From Streptomyces sp. V2I9 (GTDB taxonomy: Bacteria > Actinomycetota > Actinomycetes > Streptomycetales > Streptomycetaceae), in NCBI RefSeq assembly GCF_030817475.1, contig NZ_JAUSZJ010000002.1, positions 5,160,626 to 5,224,625 of the forward strand: a stretch of 64,000 nucleotides of DNA. Reading direction: 5' to 3'. The notes below the pieces were generated by a model. The model worked only from the letters and a program-made list of their open reading frames with translations. It did no database searches and was not told the origin of the DNA. This document shows positions 33,774 to 43,900 of this stretch, in pieces. The translations under genes were made by a program, and so were the position numbers. How positions within the stretch are numbered: position 1 is the stretch's first letter; each line of letters starts with the position of its first letter.

Positions 33774-33791
33774 TCTGCCTACATTGGCAGA
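33774..33791 (+). promoter_or_regulatory. Inverted repeat upstream of catalase, candidate regulator site
   Basis: TCTGCC-tacatt-GGCAGA, perfect 6-bp arms, 73 bp upstream of the catalase start. A second, weaker repeat TCGAC-GG-GTCGA lies ~25 bp further upstream. Streptomyces catalases are often controlled by a Fur-like peroxide sensor; no such gene is adjacent here. Confidence 0.4.
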
Positions 33792-33863
33792 GGTCAGTAG
33801 AGCAGCCGCAGCAGGGGCCGACGCCGACACGTCCGCGGAAGACGAACCAGAGGAAGCGACGAC

Positions 33864-35387
33864 ATGACCGACACCTCGCGCAAGCCGACCACCTCCGACT
33901 CCGGTGCCCCGGTGGAGAGCGACGAGCATTCACTCACCGTCGGCCCGGGCGGGCCGATCCTGCTCCAGGACTCGTACCTGATCGAGCAGATGGCCCAGTT
34001 CAACCGCGAACGCATCCCCGAACGCCAGCCGCATGCCAAGGGAAGCGGGGCGTTCGGGACGTTCGAGGTGACCGCGGACGTGTCCGCGTACACGAAGGCG
34101 GCGCTCTTCCAGCCGGGCGTCACGACCGACCTGGTCGCCCGGTTCTCCACCGTGGCGGGGGAGCGGGGCAGCCCGGACACCTGGCGCGACCCGCGCGGCT
34201 TCGCGCTGAAGTTCTACACCAGCGAAGGCAACTACGACATGGTGGGCAACAACACCCCCGTGTTCTTCGTGAAGGACCCGATGAAGTTCCAGCACTTCAT
34301 CCGGTCCCAGAAGCGCCGCGCGGACAACAACCTCCGCGACCACGACATGCAGTGGGACTTCTGGACGCTCTCGCCGGAGTCGGCCCACCAGGTCACCTGG
34401 CTGATGGGCGACCGGGGCATCCCGCGCACCTGGCGCCACATGAACGGCTACACCTCGCACACGTACATGTGGCTCAACGCCGAGGGCAAGAAGTTCTGGG
34501 TCAAGTACCACTTCAAGACCGACCAGGGCATCGAGACGTTCACGCAGCACGAGGCCGACCAGATGGCCGCCGCGGACACGGATTACCACACGCGGGACCT
34601 GTTCGAGCACATCCGGGACGGTGACTTCCCGAGCTGGACGCTGAAGGTCCAGATCATGCCGTACGAGGACGCCAAGGACTACCGGTTCAACCCGTTCGAC
34701 CTGACCAAGGTGTGGCCGCACGGCGACTACCCGCTGATCGAGGTCGGCCGGATGACGCTGGACCGCAACCCCACGGACAACCACGCCGAGATCGAGCAGG
34801 CGGCGTTCCAGCCGAACAACCTGGTCCCCGGCATCGGCCCGAGCCCGGACCGAATGCTGCTGGCGCGGCTGTTCAGCTACGCGGACTCGCACCGCTACCG
34901 CATCGGCGGCAACTACCAGCAGCTGCCCGTCAACGCCCCCGTCGTCCCGGTGCACACGTACTCCAAGGACGGGGCAATGGCGTACCGCAAGACCACCGAC
35001 CCGGTCTACGCCCCGAACTCCAAGGGCGGCCCGGCGGCGGACCCGGCGCTCTTCGGGCCCCATCCGAGCTGGTACGCGGACGGCGACATCATCCGGGCGG
35101 CCTACGTGGACCACGCGGAGGACGACGACTGGGGCCAGGCGGGCACGATGGTCCGCGAGGTCCTGGACGACGCGGCGCGCGACCGGCTGGTGGACAACGT
35201 GGTCGGCCACCTCCTCAACGGGGTGACCGAGCCGGTCCTCAAGCGGGCGTTCCAGTACTGGACGAACATCGACGCCACGATCGGCAAGCGCATCGAACAG
35301 GGCGTCCGCGCGAAGGCCGGCGAGAAGGACCCGAAGGCCGCCGAACAGGCCAACCCGGCGCGCAGCTCCATGCAGCGCAAGGCGTAG
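33864..35387 (+). CDS. Heme catalase (monofunctional, clade 3-like)
   Basis: 507 residues; ATG 33864 with AGAGGAAGCGAC upstream. Decomposes hydrogen peroxide. Catalytic His is H57 in RERIPERQPHAKGSGAFG; the usual residues before His are VVHAKG, here QPHAKG. Distal Asn region EGNYDMVGNNTPVFF, the NADPH/heme segment FWTLSPESAHQVTWLMGDRG, and the proximal heme ligand Tyr in RLFSYADSHRYRIGGNY are intact. A long C-terminal part (~375-507) is standard for the ~500-residue group. It is followed by a 20-bp stem terminator. Confidence 0.96.
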   Translation: MTDTSRKPTTSDSGAPVESDEHSLTVGPGGPILLQDSYLIEQMAQFNRERIPERQPHAKGSGAFGTFEVTADVSAYTKAALFQPGVTTDLVARFSTVAGERGSPDTWRDPRGFALKFYTSEGNYDMVGNNTPVFFVKDPMKFQHFIRSQKRRADNNLRDHDMQWDFWTLSPESAHQVTWLMGDRGIPRTWRHMNGYTSHTYMWLNAEGKKFWVKYHFKTDQGIETFTQHEADQMAAADTDYHTRDLFEHIRDGDFPSWTLKVQIMPYEDAKDYRFNPFDLTKVWPHGDYPLIEVGRMTLDRNPTDNHAEIEQAAFQPNNLVPGIGPSPDRMLLARLFSYADSHRYRIGGNYQQLPVNAPVVPVHTYSKDGAMAYRKTTDPVYAPNSKGGPAADPALFGPHPSWYADGDIIRAAYVDHAEDDDWGQAGTMVREVLDDAARDRLVDNVVGHLLNGVTEPVLKRAFQYWTNIDATIGKRIEQGVRAKAGEKDPKAAEQANPARSSMQRKA

Positions 35388-35408
35388 CGGCCCGGTCGGA
35401 CGTACGAC

Positions 35409-35451
35409 ACCGGCCCGTTGCTCCGCCGCCCCGGCGGAGCAACGGGCCGGT
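35409..35451. terminator. Strong hairpin terminator after catalase
   Basis: Perfect 20-bp stem ACCGGCCCGTTGCTCCGCCG with its complement and a CCC loop, between the catalase and the convergent DUF6191-like gene; it can serve both. Confidence 0.85.
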
Positions 35452-35469
35452 GGAGTGCTGAGGGCGTGG

Positions 35470-35658
35470 TCAGCCGTGGGCGGCGCTGTCCGGGCGGTCC
35501 GGTGGCCGGCGTATCAGGACGACGCCTCTGGTCAGGTCTATCGGGCCCTTCCCAGGGTCGGTATCGCCGACGTCTTCGACGGTGAGTTCCTGGCGACGGC
35601 GTTCCTCCTCGGCATGACGCCGACCCGGCGCGAAGAACTGGTCGAAGGTGCCGAACAT
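35470..35658 (-). CDS. DUF6191-like small protein
   Basis: 62 residues from ATG 35658. Sequence begins MFGTFDQFFAPGRRHAEEER and continues with ELTVEDVGDTDPGKGPIDLT. The MF-x-x-F-x-x-F-x-A-P-G-R-x-H start and DPGxGPIDL motif are what I recall for DUF6191 of Streptomyces. Polar and charged, no signal peptide or membrane helix; function unknown. Read on the minus strand it has normal Streptomyces codon bias. The opposite-strand ORF over the same bases is judged a shadow. Confidence 0.65.
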   Translation of the reverse strand: MFGTFDQFFAPGRRHAEEERRRQELTVEDVGDTDPGKGPIDLTRGVVLIRRPPDRPDSAAHG

Positions 35659-35711
35659 ACGGACTTCTCTCTGTCTGCCGCAGCGGCCTGATGCCCAACG
35701 GAATTCCGATA

Positions 35712-35768
35712 GGTGACAACAGCCTCTGAAGACCGTCGACGAGGCGGTCCCCAGAGGCTGTTGTCACC
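35712..35768. repeat. Long inverted repeat (17-bp perfect arms)
   Basis: Arms GGTGACAACAGCCTCTG (35712-35728) and CAGAGGCTGTTGTCACC (35752-35768), with an inner GACCG/CGGTC stem in the 23-nt spacer. It lies in a gene-free stretch (35659-36041) just left of the toxin island and may be a remnant pair of transposon ends or a transcribed hairpin. No ORF of a recognisable transposase accompanies it. Confidence 0.7.
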
Positions 35769-36041
35769 GCATCTGGTGAGGACGCCTATGACACCGTATC
35801 TCGGCCCACCGTGTTACCGCGGTGGGGCCAGGGGGTGCCGTTGGAGTCCAGAGTGCCGGAGTGATGGTCTCGGACGCTTCGGGGCAGGGCGGCCGGACCG
35901 AGATCCCGTTCACCCCAGGTACTGCCCCGGACCGAAGGGGCCAGGATGCACCCCGGTCGCAGCGGACTCCGCCTCTTCGATGAAGGCCGAGATGAGCCAA
36001 AGGTAGGCGATCTCATTTCGCTCCGGCGTTATCAGAGGTGT

Positions 36042-36746
36042 TCAGAACGGTGGCGGCTCATACGGAAGTTCCGCAGGAGCGGATTCGGCCTCCGTCGAGA
36101 TCTCAAGGCCGAACCGAGAGGCGTACCGCTTGATGAGTGAATCAGACGGAGCCGCAAAGGTCAGCATCCACAGCTGTTCGCCGGGGCTGTCATATCCCGT
36201 CGGCGGCGGTGCCATGCGGACCAGTGCATCCTTGCTGCACCACAGTTTGACATGAGGCTCTTCACTGGCAAGCGCCACGAACTTCAGAGGCTCAAAAAGC
36301 TCCAGAGCCTTGGTGATGCCTGCCTCGTCAACAAAGGCGGTGAACTTGGACGTGCTTCCGATGACGGCTTCCCGCACGGTGCAATGGAGAAGGAAGTCGC
36401 GGAGACTCTCTCCCGTTCCCGTCCAGTCGCTTCCCCCTGCCTCCCTGGAGAAAACCTGGAGCGTGTCGTCGGTGAGGTCGACGGCCCAGAAGTGGCCGTT
36501 CTGGTTTTCGGCCCAGAATTCGAGCATGCCGCAGGAGTCCGGTGCGAGGTCCTGAGGCGTAACGGGCCGGTCCTGAAACGTCACAGGGCCGTTGGCGAGA
36601 ACTGCTGCTGTATGCCACTCCACCAGTTCGGCAGGCGCATAAGGGATGGCTTCGAGGCGCACATCGCTCACGCTCCGCGCGGTGCCGTACCACCGCCGGA
36701 GGAAACGTCCGATGCTATCCGAATCGAGAGAGAGAAGTTCATCCAC
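36042..36746 (-). CDS. SUKH-like immunity-type protein
   Basis: About 234 residues from GTG 36746; an in-frame GTG at 36779 and a TTG at 36881 are alternatives and none has a clear ribosome binding site. The middle contains MLEFWAENQNGHFWAVDLTDD, then VFSREAGGSDWTGTGESLRDFLLHCTVREAV, the type of segment seen in SMI1/KNR4 (SUKH)-like immunity proteins. The DNA is visibly richer in A and T than the chromosomal core, and the gene lies downstream of the RHS toxin on the same strand behind the Imm10-like gene. Likely an orphan immunity gene kept in the island. GGAGGGACGAACATG at 36796-36810 (minus strand) opens a 19-codon ORF in another frame, hinting that the true 5' end may be altered. Confidence 0.55.
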   Translation of the reverse strand: MDELLSLDSDSIGRFLRRWYGTARSVSDVRLEAIPYAPAELVEWHTAAVLANGPVTFQDRPVTPQDLAPDSCGMLEFWAENQNGHFWAVDLTDDTLQVFSREAGGSDWTGTGESLRDFLLHCTVREAVIGSTSKFTAFVDEAGITKALELFEPLKFVALASEEPHVKLWCSKDALVRMAPPPTGYDSPGEQLWMLTFAAPSDSLIKRYASRFGLEISTEAESAPAELPYEPPPF

Positions 36747-36940
36747 GACGCCGAAGTGTACGCCAGAGGATTTTTCCACCCCGACTGCGCACCCCCATGT
36801 TCGTCCCTCCGGACGGCAGTAAAAAGCGAAACCACTGGAATGTCCCCGCCCGCTGGCGTTGTCGTCAGCTACTGCCGTCAAGATATGAGAAGCCCCATCG
36901 GAATACTGCTCCGGCGGGGCTCGTAATTGTTTTCGCGGCG

Positions 36941-37417
36941 TTATTTCCGAAGCCTCGATTTCACCGCGAGCAGTCGTTCGCGACTTGCGTCTCGATCGAT
37001 TTTGCGAAGCCGCAAGAGCGATTCGCCAGAGGTGGGATCGCCGAGCAATATTTGATGCTGGCTTCTGTCCTCGTCTTCAGAGAAGGCGCCCAGCGGAATA
37101 TTCCGATCCAGCTGACCCATTGCGGTGAGGCATGCATGAGCGCAACGTACGACATCCTCTGGATCTCCGTTAGCGCGACACAGGACCGCATAGCGCATAC
37201 ACAGAACCGCATAGAAGGCGTAGATATCGGCTGCATCCACGAGTCCCTCTTCGAATGGCTGGAGCTCGGGAAACTCCTCCAACGCCTCCATGCGGGCAGC
37301 GAATACGTTGCCCGTCGTGCTCGGGGCCCAAAGCTCGTCCAGGATCTGGAGATAGAGATCCACGTCTTCGGCGCGGGCGTCATCTCCACCTCGCAGACCT
37401 GTGAAAAGCTGCGTCAT
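36941..37417 (-). CDS. Unknown helical protein in the RHS immunity array
   Basis: 158 residues from ATG 37417 (GAGCGG upstream); a longer form from 37441 is possible. Acidic and mostly alpha-helical, with a long central helix pair (LVDAADIYAFYAVLCMRYAV, then DVVRCAHACLTAMGQLD) and a basic C-terminus. I do not recognise the family. It sits between the Imm10-like and SUKH-like genes, all on the minus strand downstream of the RHS toxin, so an immunity role is a reasonable guess from position. A strong hairpin separates it from the Imm10-like gene, so it may have its own promoter. Confidence 0.5.
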   Translation of the reverse strand: MTQLFTGLRGGDDARAEDVDLYLQILDELWAPSTTGNVFAARMEALEEFPELQPFEEGLVDAADIYAFYAVLCMRYAVLCRANGDPEDVVRCAHACLTAMGQLDRNIPLGAFSEDEDRSQHQILLGDPTSGESLLRLRKIDRDASRERLLAVKSRLRK

Positions 37418-37448
37418 CCGCTCGGTGCAGGGTACCGTCAAACCACCC

Positions 37449-37486
37449 GAGGGCCCCCTCCACGCAGAAGCGTGGAGGGGGCCCTC
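37449..37486 (-). terminator. Hairpin terminator after the RHS-Imm10 operon
   Basis: GAGGGCCCCCTCCACGC agaa GCGTGGAGGGGGCCCTC, perfect 17-bp stem with a 4-nt loop, 88 bp past the Imm10-like stop on the minus strand. Confidence 0.8.
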
Positions 37487-37573
37487 CCTGTACAGGACTA
37501 CTGGATCCCCGATGCGGTAATGATGAGGCGGAGCCCCATCGATAAGCGCAGACCACGTACCGGCGGGCGGATC

Positions 37574-37987
37574 TTAAACGTCCAACCCCACCAAATCCGG
37601 CCGCTTCGCAGGAGAGCCCCAGTCCACAATCTCACGAAGTTTCCGAGAGAAGTTTTCCGCATCGACCTGCGCTTCGTTGAGGTTCACCTCAACGATCGTC
37701 GAGATTTCAAGAGCCTCTGCGTCCTCAGCGGTGAATTCCAGAGTGAGAACCATATGGGAGAGTCGCACGCTTCGAAGGCACCCGTATACGGTGAAGCCTT
37801 GCTCGGTGGAGACGTTGTAGGAATCCATTCCAGACTGGATTTCCTGCTCATCTGGTTCGTACGTGGATCGCTGAATCGAGAACGATCTCGGGACGCCGGA
37901 ATCCTCCACCCCGGAAATGCCCACCTCAAGGGTCTCTTCGTCCTCGTAGTCCTCGAAGAACCCAACCTCTGTGGCGGCCAATCTCAT
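37574..37987 (-). CDS. Imm10-like immunity protein
   Basis: 137 residues from ATG 37987, which begins 2 nt after the RHS stop codon; the ribosome binding site GAAGGAGG lies inside the 3' end of the RHS gene, so the two are translationally coupled. The core FSIQRSTYEPDEQEIQSGMD followed by SYNVSTEQGFTVYGC and LTLEFTAEDAEALEI matches what I know of Imm10 (FQRS, then DxQD, then GMDTYCV, then YGG, then a C-terminal helix). Imm10 proteins neutralise toxins of several classes, including nucleic-acid deaminases. It would act in the cytosol by binding the RHS toxin tip. Confidence 0.8.
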   Translation of the reverse strand: MRLAATEVGFFEDYEDEETLEVGISGVEDSGVPRSFSIQRSTYEPDEQEIQSGMDSYNVSTEQGFTVYGCLRSVRLSHMVLTLEFTAEDAEALEISTIVEVNLNEAQVDAENFSRKLREIVDWGSPAKRPDLVGLDV

Positions 37988-37989
37988 TG

Positions 37990-40900
37990 TCAGCGCCTCC
38001 TTCTTCCAGCTGTCCATGACCCAGACCCCTTGGCGCCGGACCATCCATACGTGACCGACACTCCCAGCTCCCTGACCATGCGATTCATCGCCCCTTTGCA
38101 TCGCGAGCAAGGGGGGAGTTGGCCTTGCATCCTAACCGCATCACCAGCACTCAGAGGGAACTTGCCGGCGAACGGGTCGCTCGGGAGTGAAACCTTCGGC
38201 CCTGTGGAAGCACCCGCCATGCGCGAGAATCGGTGCTCCGTGTGCGTGAAGGCCGAGTTGTTGGGATACCCGAGCGAAGCCTCTTCAGGCGTCATATCGC
38301 CGCTCTCAAGCGAGATATTTTTCGTTTTCCCATCTGGCGATGTCACAGAGATATCGCACATGTGCCCGTTGCCACCAGTGTTGTGCACCAGGACCGGAGT
38401 GGCTCCTGCCAGCACATAGTACGTGTGGGTGTCGGTGACGGTGAGGTTGTAGACCGTCGTGCGCTCGTTCCAGCGGCGGACGGACTCGACCTGCGCCCAC
38501 GTCTTCGACCGGGTCTGCAGCCAGGTGCCGTACTTGAGATCGGCCGCGGGCAGCCAGGCTCTTACGGAAGGCACCCAGAACGGGTGCCCGTCCGTGGCCG
38601 TGAGGCTGGTGGACGCATTGGCCTGGCCGTGTTCGGTCAGGCCGACCTTCACCAGTTTCTTGTCGCCCTTGCCGATGATGGTGGCCGCGACGGTTTGGAC
38701 CGTTGTCCGGCCGGTCTTCGGGTCGGTGGCGATCACCTTTTCGCCGGTTTTCACCTTGCTGATCGGCTTCTTCGAGCCGTCGGCCATCACCACCAGGGTG
38801 GCGGCGGTGAAGCTGTTGCTCTCGCACCTGTTGGTCTGCCGCGTCGGACCCTTCGACTGGGACGGCTTCTTCGCCCGGGACGGCTTCGGCCTGGGCCGGG
38901 GCTGGCTCCTGGGCCGCGGACTCGGCTTGGGACGTGCTGCCGCCTTGCGTGCCGTTGCCCGCTTCGCCGCCTCACGTTTCGCTGCGGCGCGCTGCGCCCT
39001 GATCTTCGCCTGGGCTGCCGCCCGGCGCTGCGAAGCACGCTTTTCGGCTGCCCGCTTCTGAGCCGCCTTCTTGGCCGCGGCGCGTTGGGCTGCGATGCGC
39101 TTCCTGGCGGCCTCACGCGCCGCCTTCGCCTTGGCGCGCTTCTTCGCTTCCTCCTGGGCCCTTTTCTTCGCCGCTGCCTTCTTCCGCGCCTGCTCCCTCA
39201 GCTTCCGCTGGAGCGCCTCCCGGGCCAGCCGCCGCTGGGCGGCCTTGCGCGCGGCGATCTGGCCTGCGCGGAGCCCGATGACGATCACGATGGGCCAGAA
39301 CAGCCCGCTCGGGTCCGAGAAGGTGGCAGGGGCGTTGTTGCTGTAGGCGTAGGGATTGATGGTGGCGGGCTCGCCGTAGTCGACCATCGGGTCCACGGAG
39401 AGGAACCGCCCGGTGGCGGGGTCGTAGTCGCGGGCGCCGAGCCGGGTGAGCCCCGTGTCCGCGTCAACGGTGCCGCCCACAAATCCGAGCGCTCCCGGCC
39501 AGGCGGAAGGCTGCAGCCCGCGCTGCTCACCGAACGGCATCATTTTGCGTCGGGTGACGCCCATGCCGGCGGCGACCAGGTCGACCGTGGTGGTCGATGA
39601 ACCGTGGTGATCCGACAGAACGAGCTGTCGGCCGCCGCCGGTGGCCCGGACCGTCATCGAGCCGTCGGGGTGGGCGTAGAAGCGCTCGGCCGTCTTGGTC
39701 GTGCCGTCAGGGCTGACGGTCAGTTCCGCTTCGCCGAGGTACAGCGTCTTGCTGCCGTCGGCCGCTGCGCGGATCAGGCGGTCGCCGTCCGCCCCGTAGA
39801 GGTACGACGTCTTCTTGACGCCGCCGCCCTCCACAGGCTGGGACACCGAGGCGAGCTCGCCCTCGACGTTCCATTCCAGAGTCTGGGTGGCCCCGTTGTG
39901 CTGTCGGGTGGTCGTGTTCCCCGCATCGTCGTAGCCGAAGGTGTTGAGTCTTTCGCCGCCGGGTCCTGCGGACTTGATTTCGGCGAGCGCGTTGGGGCCT
40001 CCGACGCCGGGCTTTCCGTAGGTGTACGTCCGGGTGACGTCCTTGGCGGTGTCACCGGCGGTGTCCTTCTCGACGAGTTGCGTGCGGTTGCCCGCCTCGT
40101 CGAAGGCGTACGTCTGCCAGTAGGCGTCCGGTCCGCCGACGGTGTCCTTGGACGCGGGAGCCTGGCAGTCGTCCGTCGCCGTCCAGGCCGACGTCATCTG
40201 CCGGAGCTGGTTGTAGACGAAGCACTGGGTGTCCGTCTTGCCGCTGTCCGGTGCGGCCTCACCCGGCGTGTCCTTGATCCGGGTGACGTTTCCGGCATCG
40301 TCGTACGTGTACCGGGTGGCGCCGATGTGGCCCGGGCTGACGGAGCGGTCGAAGCTGGCATCGGTGAGGCGGCGGGTGAACTCGTCGTACAGGTAGGTGC
40401 CGTGGACCTTCCGGCCCGCGACCCCCGCGTCCGTGCGCAGGACCTCGCCGAATGCCGAGTACTTGACGTCGTTGAGGTACGACGCCGTGCCTCCGATCGA
40501 GATGGGGAGCCCGTCCGAGTTGTACCGGAAGACGATGGTCTCGCCGACGAGCCCGCCCACGCCCGGCGGCTGGACGAAGGCCAGATTACCGGTGGGGGTG
40601 TAGCCGTACTTGTACTCGTAGGCGCCGCCCAGGCCGGTCTCTTCCGCAGGAATGACGGTCTTCGTCGCCTTGACGCGGTACGCGCTGTCGTAGGCCGTGA
40701 CCTCCTCGCGGTATTCGCGCCCGTTCTCGAAGCGGATCGCTGAGGTCGGAAGGCCCTTGAGGAGCGTGTCGTAGGTCCACTCGATCCGCTTCGGGCCCTT
40801 GTCGCTGCCTTCTCTCAGGGAGGTCGGGCGACCGCCCTCATCGAGTGTCGTCACCAACGTGTTGCCACGAGGGTCGGTGGTCGAGGTGACGTTGTCCGAA

Positions 40901-43900
40901 TCGTCGTAGGCGAGCCGGGTCGTACCGCCGTCGGGATCGGTCAGAGAGATCTGCCGTCCCCGTCCGTCGTATTCGAAGCGGGTCGCCGCACCGCCGGGGG
41001 CGGTGATCTTCACGACGTTGTCGAAGTCGTCGTACTCGTAGACGGTGTCGCGCCACGTGGTGCGGGCGGTGTCGGTGTACTCCCTGATCCGCTCGGTGCG
41101 GCCCTCCGCATCGGTGAAGGTCGCGGTGACGGTGTCACCCTTGGGCGGGATGGCGGTGGCGACGTCGCCGTCGCGTTCGGTGCTGGTGCGGAACTTCTCG
41201 TTGCCGCGGTGGTAGGTGATCTCCGCGACGGGGTCGCCCATGCCGTCGAACGTGGTGCGGTTCTGCGAAGGGACCTCGTTGTCCCCCACCTCCAGCAGCT
41301 TCGGTTCCGGCTCGGCGGAGTGGAAGTAGCCGTCGTTGGACTTCCACTCGCGGCCGACCGAGTCGTAGAACGTGTCGTTGACGATGCGCCCCGGTCCGTC
41401 GACCGCCTCGTCCTGGGTCTGCCGCTCACGCAGGAGGCCGTCCATGATCTCGTAGGAGACCGCGTACTCGCCGTTGTCCTTGAGCGTCCGGTTGGTGACG
41501 ATCGTGGGGCCGTCGCGTCGGATGGTGTAGTCGTAGGTGGCCGAGGGCGTCTTCGTGGCCGGATCCCGGTCGATCTCCCAGACCTTCAGCAGCCGGCCCA
41601 GCGGGTCGTACTGCATGGTCGCCGACTTGTCGTTGGCGTCCGTCTCCTTGACCGGCAGGCCGCGGACGGGGTCGAACTCCGTGGTCTCCGTGTGGCCGAG
41701 CGGGTCGGTCGTGACGGTCTTGACGGGGCGGGCATGGGTGAGCGGCGTGTTGACGACCGAGGTCCTGCGGTTCTCCGCGTCCCAGGTCTCCGTCTCACGG
41801 CCGTGGATGTCGTACGCGGTCCGGTCGACGGTTATGTAGCCGTTGCCCTCCGCGTTGAGTTCCTGTACCTCGGTCGGCAGGCCCTTGACCGGACTTCCGC
41901 CGAAGGGGAGGTTGTCGTAGAGAGTCCGGGAGTCCTCGACGACCTTGCCGCCGGTGGTGCCGCAGGCGCCCAGGGTGGTCAGCTCGCGGGAGACGGGCTC
42001 CAGCAGGTGCAGCCCGGTGTTGCGGGCATAGGAGGTGACCGCGCACCTGCGTTTGCCTCCGGGTGTGGTCTCGTCCACCTGGCTCGGCAGACCGTAGACG
42101 TCGTACGTGGTGGTCTCGGTGGAGGTGCGCCAGGTCTCGCCCTTGACCCGCTCACGGGTCGAGACGGTCTGGGGGCGCGCCATCCAGGCTTCCAGTGCCG
42201 TGGTGCCCGGCCTGGCCCGGGTGGCCGTCCGGACGGCCCAGGCGGTGGTCAGGACCGACGAGTCGACGGGCCCGCCGTCGGACGCGTACTCGATGTGCTC
42301 ACGCGGCTGACCCTGGAGGTGCCCCAGGTCGGGGGCGCTGCCGCCGCGGGAGTCCTCGACCGCCGCGGTGCGGGTGCCGGTCGGCAGCTTGTCACCGTGC
42401 ATGCCGCGGAAATAGCGGTCCTCGGTGAGCTGCTTGACGTCCGTGCCGGACCCGAGGCGGGTGCGGACCCGCTCGTAGCCGCGGTACTGCGACCACGTGC
42501 GCTGCTTGTTCTCGGTGAATTCCCCGTCGTCGTAGGCCCAGGCAGGCGAACCGAGGTACTCGTACGAGGTGACCTTGTCGGGTGCGTCGGTGACCAGGTC
42601 GTCCTCGCGGACCTCGGTGACGACGTACTTGTGGAACCAGTCCTCCACCGGCTTCAGGGCGCCCTTGGGCATCCAGTACTGCGGGTAGCAGCGCAGCGTG
42701 TTGGTCTCGGGGGAGGCGGGCATCTTCCGCGGTTCCAGCGCCTTGCACTCGCGGGGCGAGTAGGTGACGCCGATGCGTCCGCCGGTTTCGGTGTCGATGG
42801 CATGGATCCGCAGCCGGGAGTAGGGCGGCAGGCCCTCGATCCCGTCGACACGGTTGTCCATCTGGGTTCCGGCGAACGTCACCTTCGGCATGGCGGCACT
42901 GGAGCCGGCGCCGTGGCCGGTTCGGGTGATGGACTCCAGCCACAGGGCCGGGGACGAACCGTCGCCGGTGGGCGGGAACTTCTGTTCCAGCTCCCAGGAG
43001 TCGACGTCGGTGAGGGCCGAGCCGGTCAGGACCTGTGTGCTGATCTTGACGAGGCGCTTGGTCGACCAGAATGTCGGCGCGTACTTGTCCGTGCACTTCG
43101 CCCCGGAGGCGCACTCCTGGTCGAGAGGGGTGTCGGGCCAGTACTTGGCGTTGGCGGGCGTCCGCTTGCTCACCGCGCAGTCGAAGCCCGAGGAGGGTAT
43201 GCAGCGTTCCGCCGTGGTGAAGTCGACCCGCCCGGCCGGGAGCCGCCCGAACAGGTCGCTCGCGCGCTGCCCGTAGTCGATCCTGGACAGATGGGCGGCG
43301 CGAGTGTAGGAGATCTGCTGGTCGGCCTTCATGTGCTGGCCGTAGTAGTTCTCCTCCTTGTCCCACCACAGGGTCATGGCGTCACCCAGGGGGTCGGTGA
43401 CGTAGTCCAGGTTCCACCGGTACGCCTGCGCGCAGTCGGAGGCCGCGAAGGTGGAGGCGTGGCAGGGCTCATCGGGGTGGTTGCCGAACACCGGGACGGT
43501 CAGCGCGGAGTTGGTGCGCTGGGTGGTCGCGCCGGGCAGCTTGTTGAGGCCGAAGTGGTACCGCACCCCGTCGGTGCCGGTGAGAATCCAGTACTCACCG
43601 TCCTTGGCGCCGTTGTCCGCACCGGTCTTGCGCTCCAGCCTGCTGCCGTCGTCGTCGGCCGGACGCCACTCCTCCTTGCCGTTTTCCGCACCGTCGTTCT
43701 TGACGAGTTCGGTGGAGGAACCGCCGAGCGACATCACGACATGGTCGGAACCCCAGCACAGGTCCGCGGTCTCGCCGCTGTTGTTCGGGGCCTTGTCATC
43801 GACTTTGCCCTTGTCGTCGGCGCAGGACCTGAAGCGCCGCTCGATGAAACCGGGCTCGTAGTCCCAGCCCTCGGCGATCCAGGAGGACTGGCTGTTGGTG

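Noticed and set aside
35713..36006. Plus-strand ORF (MTTASEDRRRGG) and its mirror on the minus strand
   Set aside because: Both start inside the arms of the inverted repeat, which explains the similar N-termini; the rest has no coding character.
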